Positions 1 to 7,200 of a DNA stretch of 64,000 nucleotides are shown here, in pieces (the stretch's first letter is position 1; every line of letters starts with the position of its first letter). The DNA is taken from positions 124,001 through 188,000 of the forward strand of contig JAEUHX010000061.1 of assembly GCA_016792805.1 (NCBI GenBank), written 5' to 3'. Under the pieces are notes generated by a model that worked only from the letters and a program-made list of their open reading frames with translations, was not told the DNA's origin and did no database searches. This DNA comes from Planctomycetota bacterium. GTDB lineage: Bacteria; Planctomycetota; UBA1135; JACQFD01. A program made the position numbers and the translations under genes.

Positions 1-322
1 CTCGTCCCTCTGCTGTCAATCCGGGGAGTATCGCGTGTCCTGGCAAGCCGGAGCAGAGTGCGTCAGGGCGAACCGCGATGCCCAGCTCACGGAGCTTTCG
101 AACAGAAAGCACTGCAACGTAATAGGCCTTGGGCTTGACCAATGATCCCAGCTCTTCAGGCCGCACGAAAGCTGCTCGGAATACAGATAATCCGAGGACG
201 TCGGCGTCTCCCGGACGGCAGGATTCCTTCGAAGGACGCGGAATGGAATCGAAGCTTACTTGTGACTGGGGAATCCTTCGATACAGCACTTCGTCGTCTG
301 TAATAAAGTCACGCTCGTCCAC
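1..322 (-). CDS. Third gene of TIGR04255 cassette, unknown function (3' end outside window)
   Basis: An open minus-strand frame begins at a GTG (320-322) and runs off the left edge of the window, giving 107 codons without a stop. A strong Shine-Dalgarno-like GGAGGGG lies 5-6 bases before the GTG. The peptide begins VDERDFITDDEVLYRRIP and continues through motifs such as RPGDADVLGLSVFRA and KAYYVAVLSVRKLRELGI, which read like a real globular protein. It lies 56 bases downstream of the second cassette gene on the same strand, so the three genes are probably co-transcribed. I recognise no catalytic motif. From memory, small proteins of this kind sit beside TIGR04255 genes, but that association needs a search. 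The C-terminus cannot be judged. Confidence 0.6.
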   Translation of the reverse strand, partial: MDERDFITDDEVLYRRIPQSQVSFDSIPRPSKESCRPGDADVLGLSVFRAAFVRPEELGSLVKPKAYYVAVLSVRKLRELGIAVRPDALCSGLPGHAILPGLTAEGR

Positions 323-378
323 TCTTCCCCTCCGTTCCGATCGCTCCGGCAAGTGTTGTGATCGCGCCAATCAGAGCT

Positions 379-810
379 TCATCGTGCGGCGCGAAGGGCC
401 GAAATGGGCCACTCCACGCGGGAAACGACACGATGTGCCTGAATGGTGATTATCTCTGCCATGCCATTGCACTGAATCTCACATGTTTGGGTGGTTTTTC
501 CCTGTCGGCTCTCGAACACGATGCCTCCAGCCACCGCGGGAGTCACGGCGATCGGACCACGCAGCCGGCTTTTCTTAGCCCACCGAGAGAACGCAAGCGC
601 ATCCTTGAGCACACTGGGCGAAGGAGGAGAAATGTCCTCTTCTTCTAAAGTTCGAGGCGACCGAGCCCACGCCTCAATTCGCTCGATGGCCTTCTGCCAA
701 GCAAAGTCATCCGGGAAATAAGAAGCACCTGCCAACGTCGCAATGGCAGAGGGATTTGTGCTTAACTGGCCGCTGGGGTTCTTGCCCTGGTCGATGCTAC
801 TGATGGTCAT
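379..810 (-). CDS. Small hypothetical protein, second gene of TIGR04255 cassette
   Basis: This 143-residue protein has no function I recognise. The chosen start is the ATG at 808-810, which overlaps the TGA of the upstream TIGR04255 gene in an ATGA arrangement. A GGAGGGG sequence about nine bases upstream supports coupled translation. A TTG at 828 in the same frame would add six residues but has no better support. The N-terminus is polar (MTISSIDQGKNPSG). A tryptophan-rich stretch follows (DFAWQKAIERIEAWARSP), and the C-terminal half is beta-like and ends in VVSRVEWPISALRAAR. There is no signal peptide or membrane segment. The tight overlap suggests it works with its neighbour. Confidence is high that it is a gene and nil for function. 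Confidence 0.7.
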   Translation of the reverse strand: MTISSIDQGKNPSGQLSTNPSAIATLAGASYFPDDFAWQKAIERIEAWARSPRTLEEEDISPPSPSVLKDALAFSRWAKKSRLRGPIAVTPAVAGGIVFESRQGKTTQTCEIQCNGMAEIITIQAHRVVSRVEWPISALRAAR

Positions 811-1658
811 TGCGCTCTGCCCCTCCAATAGTCTTTGGCCGTCTCCGAGGAGACGGCCTTGAAGAGTTCAACGATGGCAGCGTGCCCGCCGGCGAACATG
901 TTCTCGAGCTCGCTCCAGCCGGTTGCTGAGGGAAGTGGACCACGTGCGGTGAATGTGATTTGAAGCGACTCCAGCGGCTCTTCGGCGGGATTCAGCGGTG
1001 CTGCCGAAAGCACATGCTGGAGATTTACATAAAGTCGGCCAATGTTACCTGGCAGACGATAAGTTCGCTGAATTTGCGCAGTCTCTTCCTGAACGCTCTG
1101 CGACAAAGCAGCTCCCCCGATGAGGCCAGGCAGCGCTCGGGCCCAATCCGATGGGTCCTGCCAGACTGTGCCCTGCTCGATTCGGTCGACATAAGTGACC
1201 TCCCACAGTGTCGGTTGCGGGAGATTCCATGTATTCCGTTCGGCGAACTCTCGGAGAATTGCGAGCTGCCGATTGAACTCCTCTTTGACCATGCCGTATC
1301 GCGGATAGTCACCGGAACGTGACGTCTTGCGCCAATTATAGACAAACCACCCATTCTGTATCTGTAGCAGGCGGTCATCGTGGTCGCGAATGAGTTGAAG
1401 TCGTGGAGCGACTCCAGTCACGACCGAGAAGGCAAATCCAGGTGGCGCCCAAAATCCCTCGCCATCGAGCCGCTCCTCCACGTATTCGACCGGCGCAACC
1501 TCTGCGTGCGGCTTCCAGCCTTCGCCGGCAAGAGATTCCGCATAGTGAGAGATTCTCGGCCCCCACACACCGCGGACAGGCGGCCACTGGACACCGAGTG
1601 CGACCTCAATCACTGGGGGTCGCGCAAACTCGGGGCGTTCGGGTTCCTGGGTAGTCAC
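807..1658 (-). CDS. TIGR04255 family protein
   Basis: This 283-residue protein starts at a GTG (1656-1658). Its N-terminus reads FARPPVIEVALGVQWPP, the hallmark opening of the sporadically distributed TIGR04255 family (PPVxEVxLGVQF). The body contains LQLIRDHDDRLLQIQNGWFVYNW, FAERNTWNLPQP and VTYVDRIEQG, and the C-terminus has a beta-rich section followed by a helix (HAAIVELFKAVSSETAKDYW). The length matches the family. Function is unknown; the patchy distribution and small-operon context are typical of accessory systems. It is the first gene of a three-gene minus-strand cassette (807-1658, 379-810, 1-322). A short palindrome lies just upstream at 1671-1684. No transmembrane or signal segment is seen. 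Confidence 0.85.
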   Translation of the reverse strand: MTTQEPERPEFARPPVIEVALGVQWPPVRGVWGPRISHYAESLAGEGWKPHAEVAPVEYVEERLDGEGFWAPPGFAFSVVTGVAPRLQLIRDHDDRLLQIQNGWFVYNWRKTSRSGDYPRYGMVKEEFNRQLAILREFAERNTWNLPQPTLWEVTYVDRIEQGTVWQDPSDWARALPGLIGGAALSQSVQEETAQIQRTYRLPGNIGRLYVNLQHVLSAAPLNPAEEPLESLQITFTARGPLPSATGWSELENMFAGGHAAIVELFKAVSSETAKDYWRGRAQ

Positions 1659-2010
1659 GGGATCCTGTCACCGGATATGTCCGGCGTGATCAAGCTTCGG
1701 CTCGTGCCAGCGGGCTGGGTGAGCGTCGCTGGCTTAGCAGAGAATACGAGCCCAATCGCTTCATGCGAGCGTGGTACCTGCTGCGGGGCATCCGCTCCTT
1801 GGATGCGGACGTCGAGAAGCTCGTTCAAAAGGCGCCAAGATTGTCGCGGATCGCCTTGGTCATGCCCACGGGCGGGGATTCACCGACGCAAAGTGCTCCG
1901 CGCTGGGCTCATGAACTCGCCGCGGATCCTCCGGTAGGACTGCCGTTTGAATACGCGCAGCTTGAAGACCTCGCGTCGTAGCCTTTGGGGAATCCAGGTA
2001 ACCGCGTGTT
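1659..2010. other. Intergenic region with a possible short ORF or gene remnant
   Basis: This 352-base stretch lies between two minus-strand genes. On the plus strand a frame is open from about 1658 to a TAG at 1979-1981. Its only usable start is the ATG at 1763, giving 72 residues (MRAWYLLRGIRSLDADVEKL...). The codons upstream of that ATG also read plausibly (RRWLSREYEPNRF), which suggests a 5'-truncated remnant rather than an intact gene. I do not recognise the family. Apart from this and the palindrome at 1671-1684 I see nothing. Confidence 0.3.
1671..1684. promoter_or_regulatory. Short palindrome upstream of TIGR04255 gene, possible operator
   Basis: CCGGATATGTCCGG has perfect 5-bp arms (CCGGA/TCCGG) around a 4-bp centre. 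It lies 13 bases upstream of the GTG start of the TIGR04255 gene. The position suits an autoregulatory operator, but a 5-bp stem can arise by chance and no -10/-35 pair is obvious. This is inference from position only. Confidence 0.25.
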
Positions 2011-3312
2011 TCAGCGGCCGCGGGCTTCGATGACTCGACCGATGAATTCGCCGAGTTCATAGGCAGCGGCGCTGTTAGGTGCCTCGCGTGCAAGCTGCTC
2101 GCCAAGTGCGTCGCGAGCGGTCTGATTCACCCAATTCCGTTGAGTGAGCTTCCCATCAAGAGCGAGCACGACGAGATTGGTCGTGGCATTGATGAGATGC
2201 TGCGGCTCGTTCGGGGCGAGGTCGCGAATTGCCGCGCGCACTAGCTCGTCTCGAAATGTGCCCGCGATGGCTTTTTGGAAAGCTCCGCCCAGCGTGTTTG
2301 TGTCGGCGTCATCCCCGACTGCTTGTGCGACCGCTGCACCGAGAATTTTTGCAATCGCGGCTTGAGCTTGCGCTTCTGTAATTGTAAAGAGCTTGACGAC
2401 GGACAGGTCGTCGCTGCGGTCGTTCCTGAATCGATACCCCTTCGCGGGATGCCAGCTGTCCTCCTTGGCTGATGAGATCACATTTGGCGCGTTCGGATGC
2501 GGCACTCCAGGGGTCCAGCGAACTTCAAGCGAATCCTCGGAGATGAATCGATAGCCATCGTCAGCGTTCCAAAATCCCTCCCGAACGGCAGACGAAATGT
2601 GGCCATACTTACGGTGCCTTCTGCTGGCGGCCCACTGAACGTCTAGAACCCCTTCCTTCTCGAACACATAGCCGTCATCTGCGAGCCAGAATCCAGCATC
2701 TGTTGCTGACGTGATGTGGGGCTTCGAAGGATGTCGAAGGCCCGGCTTCCATTGTGCGTTCAGCGAGCCAACCGGAGAGATTACATATCCAGCGGTTGCA
2801 CGCCACCGGCCCTCTTCCTGAGCGGCCTCCACGTTGGCCGCCGTTGGGTGGCGGGATCCTGGCTGCCATCGGACGCCAAGCGACGGGCTGCTTGAGTCAA
2901 TCCATGTGTAACCCTCCTCCGGCACCCACTCCTCGCCTGCCCCGAGGCGAGTGTGAGGGCACGGCTGGCGATTTGCCTTCTTCGGAGGCTTCGGTGTGCT
3001 GACCTGTCCGGCTGGCGCGCCTTGTGCGGCGCGCTCGACTGCGCTCGGGCCGTCGGCTTTCACCCACTGCGGGATCGAAAAGATGGCTCCAAACCCAAGG
3101 CCGCAGAGCAGGGCGGCTCCAAGGATGTTGAGAGTCATACGCGCATGCGGGCTGCTCGCTCGATCTGTTGTCTGAACCTCTTGGATACTGTCAACGGTCA
3201 TGCCGCGTTCAGCCGCGATTCGAAGCGCATCGGACATTGAAGCCGCACGCACTCTCGCTCGAGTTGGACGCCCTGTATCGATACGATTCCCGGAAATTTG
3301 ATACTCAATCAT
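2011..3312 (-). CDS. Membrane-anchored W/G/Y-repeat protein, unknown function
   Basis: This 433-residue protein starts at ATG 3312. Residues 1-50 form a small domain (TGRPTRARVRAASMSDALRI, then GMTVDSI) resembling the N-terminal module seen in planctomycete proteins and type II secretion F-like proteins. A single membrane helix spans about residues 60-81 and is followed by a proline-rich linker. From W129 to about residue 300 there are four full and one partial copies of a 38-40-residue repeat of the form W-x-A-x-x-G-Y, L-x-V-x-W-x-P-G-x-x-H-P, I-x-S-A-x-x-E-G. The last roughly 125 residues are helical and end AYELGEFIGRVIEARGR. I know no named family for the repeat. A frameshifted fragment with a matching C-terminus lies upstream (3677-3985). 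The repeat region probably faces the outside of the membrane. Confidence 0.75.
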   Translation of the reverse strand: MIEYQISGNRIDTGRPTRARVRAASMSDALRIAAERGMTVDSIQEVQTTDRASSPHARMTLNILGAALLCGLGFGAIFSIPQWVKADGPSAVERAAQGAPAGQVSTPKPPKKANRQPCPHTRLGAGEEWVPEEGYTWIDSSSPSLGVRWQPGSRHPTAANVEAAQEEGRWRATAGYVISPVGSLNAQWKPGLRHPSKPHITSATDAGFWLADDGYVFEKEGVLDVQWAASRRHRKYGHISSAVREGFWNADDGYRFISEDSLEVRWTPGVPHPNAPNVISSAKEDSWHPAKGYRFRNDRSDDLSVVKLFTITEAQAQAAIAKILGAAVAQAVGDDADTNTLGGAFQKAIAGTFRDELVRAAIRDLAPNEPQHLINATTNLVVLALDGKLTQRNWVNQTARDALGEQLAREAPNSAAAYELGEFIGRVIEARGR

Positions 3313-4285
3313 GTCCCGTGTTGCCTTCTTTGGGGTTCAGTCGAATGCCCAGACGATGGATGCCAGCTCGCCTACCCGATTCGTCCGGCTCATGATGAGC
3401 CTTCAGAATGCCTCTCAAGAGGCGAGTCGAACGAGAGACTATGACAGCCATGGGATTCGTTCAAGCGGGGACCGCGATCTAGCTCGCAGCACTTATCTTC
3501 TCGTGCAGCAGGCTGCCCGAAACCAGTGAATTGCTTCTTGGTAGCGCAAGGCCGGCGCTCCCCGAGCATGGCGTCGCGGGGCACATCTCGTGCTGCCGAA
3601 TTCCTGTGCCTGGAAAGACTGGAAGCCCGACTCCTCGATCCTCTCTTATGTGCCATCCGATATTGGTAACAGGGTATTAGCGGCTTGTTACAACCCTCTC
3701 CACAAGCTCCGCCAACACATAGGCGGCGCGGCTGTGGGGAACTTGCTGCTGAGGCTGGTTCCCCAGCGATTCGCGGAGCGGCATGCGGGAGAAAGGGCCC
3801 CGGTTGGAGGTTCCCATCGGAGGCGTGGAGGAGAATCTGGGGCGCCGGCTCGTGAAGCTCGAGCAGCTTGCCGCGGGAAGTGCTTGCCGCGATCTCGCGA
3901 ACTAATCCCAGAGCGTGCACCGAACCGGCTTCGCGCTCGCCCTCGAAGAGGTGGGGCTCATTCGGGTGGTGGCCCTCCGACACGCACAGCTCGTCGAGAT
4001 CTTCCGGCGCCGAGAGTTCGTGCTCAATGCGCCAAGCCTGAGCGTCCCATGGACGATCCGCCGACCGGCTCTTGGCAGAGGTGGGCCCCCAAACGTGGAC
4101 CGCGCATTCATGGTTCCTCTCGGCAAGAACGGCCGCGCATCGGACTTGGGGAGCATGTTTAGCGCAGCCCGGCTGGGAAGCCGTGCGCTCGCGAGAGCCG
4201 TCCGGCGCCGACGGAGGCGATCTGTGCGCGGGAGTCGGTTGGCTGCTACGATCGGCCGGTCATCGAAGGCCCTGCCCGCGCGCCC
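3313..4285. other. Long gene-poor stretch before the helicase gene
   Basis: This 973-base region separates the minus-strand repeat protein from the plus-strand helicase gene. Apart from the pseudogene fragment at 3677-3985 I see no convincing gene. Several frames are open in both directions, which is ordinary for DNA of this GC content, and their translations are arginine/serine/proline-rich without recognisable motifs. A promoter for the helicase gene should lie within it, but I could not assign one. Confidence 0.5.
3677..3985 (-). pseudogene. Frameshifted remnant of a paralogue of the repeat protein's C-terminal domain
   Basis: Reading the minus strand, the 33 codons at 3680-3778 before a TAA (3677-3679) end RAAYVLAELVERVVTSR. 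They align without gaps to the last residues of the intact protein at 2011-3312 (AAAYELGEFIGRVIEAR), including the preceding LRESLGNQ against ARDALGEQ. Immediately upstream the match continues in a different frame: SDGNLQ...FLPHAA corresponds to LDGKLT...WVNQTA. One frameshift near 3775-3790 therefore breaks the gene. Farther upstream only weak similarity can be followed (LVR motif, about 3890-3985), and no repeat units or start codon are found. I interpret it as a decayed tandem duplicate. The boundary on the upstream side is approximate. Confidence 0.5.
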
Positions 4286-7200
4286 ATGGACGTTTTTGAT
4301 CTCCGAGACAAGCTGACTGAGTCGTACCGCGACTACACCGAGAGCTTCATACAAATCCGAGACGAGCGGATTCGAAGCGAAGTGCGCCGAGTGTTGGACG
4401 AGGGACGACTCTGGCCGGAGCCGCTCGTGCAGTTGAATCCGGCCTTCGAAAGCGGCGGAACGATCCAGGATCTGGCGCGCGAGGGCGTGCTGCACTCGAA
4501 GTGCGCGGAGATCTTTCTCGGGGGAAAGGAGCGTGGCCGGCGCGATCCGCTTCGGCTCCACCGTCACCAGCGAGAAGCGCTTGCGGCTGCGCAGAATGGC
4601 GAGCACTACGTGCTCACGACCGGCACGGGATCGGGCAAGAGCCTTTCTTACATTTTACCGATTGTCGATCATGTGCTGCGGCGCGGGAGCGGAAAAGGGA
4701 TTCAGGCAATCATTATTTATCCGATGAATGCATTGGCGAACAGCCAAGAGAAAGAGCTCGAGAAGTTTCTGAAGCACGGATTTGAGCGCCCGCCCGTTAC
4801 CTTTGCGCCCTACACAGGCCAGGAAGATCAGTCGAAGAGGCAACAGCTTCAAGCGAACCCGCCGGACATTCTGCTGACGAACTTCGTGATGCTCGAGTAT
4901 TTAATGACTCGAGCAGACGACGCCCCGCTGATGCGAAGCGCCGCTGGGCTCAAGTTCCTTGTGCTCGACGAGCTTCATACATATCGGGGGCGGCAAGGAT
5001 CCGATGTGGCTATGCTGGTACGCCGCGTGAGGGAGCGCCTCGAGCGCGAGAAGCTACAGTGCGTTGGCACTTCAGCGACCATGTCCACCGAGGCGAGCTA
5101 CGCGAAGCGTCGCGAGGTCGTGGCGAAGACGGCCTCCTTACTTTTCGGAGCGCTTGTAAAGCCAGAATGCGTGATCGGCGAGACGGCCGAGCGCGCGACG
5201 CCCGAGAGGTCTTGGAATGAGGCGGACCTCCGAGAGCTGCGAGAGGAAGTGTTGGGAGGCGACAGCCGATCGAGGAGCTACGAATCGCTAGCGAAGTCGG
5301 CACTCGCCTCCTGGACCGAGAGCGCGCTTGGCCTGGAGCGCGAGGAGTCGGGGCGGTTGAGCCGGCGCAAGCCCCGGCCGATCCGCGGTGAGGAAGGAGC
5401 GGCGGCGGAGTTGGCGAGGCTCGTGAACGTCGGCATGGCGCAAGCTGAGGCTGCGCTGCGGCGGATACTGCTGCAGGGATTCCAAGCGAGGCAGCCCGGC
5501 ACGGACAGGCCTTTATTTGCATTCCGGGTGCATCAGTTCTTGAGCCCGGCGGACAAGGTCTATGCGACGGTGGAGGCGGAAGCAGATAGACACATTACGC
5601 TCGAAGGCCAGCGATTTGCTTCGCAAGAGCGCAATCGAAAGCTGCTGCCGCTCGTTTTCTGCCGCGAGTGTGGTCAGGAATATTATTGTGTGGAACGGCG
5701 CAACACGGAGGAAGGCATCGAGTGGATACCGCGCGAGCTCGGCGATCTCGGCGACGAAGATCGGCAGACGGGATTTCTTTATGTGAGCAGCGACCTCCCG
5801 TGGCCCGCGAGCGAAGCGGAGATCGTGGAGCGCCTGCCCGAAGACTGGCTCGAGGAATCCAATGGAGTGCTGCGGCCGGCGCGTGCGTGGCGGGAGGACT
5901 TACCGGAGGCATTTATGGTCTCTCCCGAAGCGCGTCAGGCGGCGCGCGGCGTGCAGGCGTGGTTCGTCCCGGCGCCGTTTAGCCTGTGTCTTCGCTGCCG
6001 CGTGGCCTATGACAAGCGGTCGAAGTCGGACATTGGAAAGCTGCACTCACTTGGATTCGGCGGACGGAGCACAGCGACGACGCTCCTTTGCCAGACTACC
6101 GTGGCGGCCTTGCGCTCGGACCCGGATCTGCGGCCCGAAGCCAGAAAACTATTGAGTTTTACAGATAACCGACAAGACGCTTCGCTGCAGTCCGGCCACT
6201 TCAACGACTTCGTCGAAGTGGGGCTTGTGCGCGCCGGACTCTACCGCGCGCTGGCGGCGGCGGGAGCGGAAGGGATTCGCCACGACGCCATCGCGCAGCG
6301 TGTGTTTGAGTCGCTGGAGCTGCCGTTCCAGGTGTTCGCGCGCGACCCGACTGTTTTGTATGGAGCAAAGGAGGAGACCCAAGCTGCGCTTCGCGACGTC
6401 CTCGGCTATCGCATCTATCGCGACCTCCAGCGCGGCTGGCGCGTCACGGCGCCCAATCTGGAGCAGTGCGGATTATTAAAGATCGAGTATCGCTCTTTGG
6501 AGGAGCTATGCGCGGATGAAGGGGTGTGGGCTTCCGCGCACGATGGATTGAGAGATGCGCCGCCAGCGAAGCGCGCCTACATCGCCCGCGTTCTGCTCGA
6601 CCATCTGAGGAGCTCCTACGCCATTCGAGCGCAGTATCTCGACGCCGTCTACCAAGATGGGCTTCGTCAGCGAAGTCAACAGAAGTTACACGAGCGCTGG
6701 TGCGTCGAGGATGACGAGGTGCTGGTTCGCGCGACTGTGGCTTATCCGCGGAGTCGCCGAAAGGGGGATGGCTCCGAACATCTCCATGTCTCCTCGCTCA
6801 GCGGCTTCGGTCGGTTTCTCCGCCGACCGACGGTGCTCGGCGCCATCCCGGTGAAAGACTGCGAGCGCGTCATCACAGAGCTATTTCTAGCACTTCGCAG
6901 AGCTGGAATTGTAGAGCAAGTTCGCGATCCCGGACCGAAGGGCGACGTGGCTGGATATCAGATTCCTGCCGCTGCCATGATTTGGAAGGCCGGCGATGGG
7001 AAGACTGCATACCACGATCCCATTCGAGTGCCCAACGCTCCGGAGCAAGGGCTTCGCGTAAATCACTTTTTCAAGAATCATTATTGTGAGGCGGCGCTGC
7101 GCCTCGGCGGAGTTACTGCGCGCGAGCACACGGCGCAGGTCCCTGCCGAAGAGCGCAGGAAACGGGAGGAACAGTTTCGGTCAGGAGAGCTGGCGGTCCT

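Noticed and set aside
3390..4606. Two long minus-strand frames read as intact genes
   Set aside because: Only the C-terminal part (3677-3985) shows homology, and it is split by a frameshift; the rest lacks motifs.
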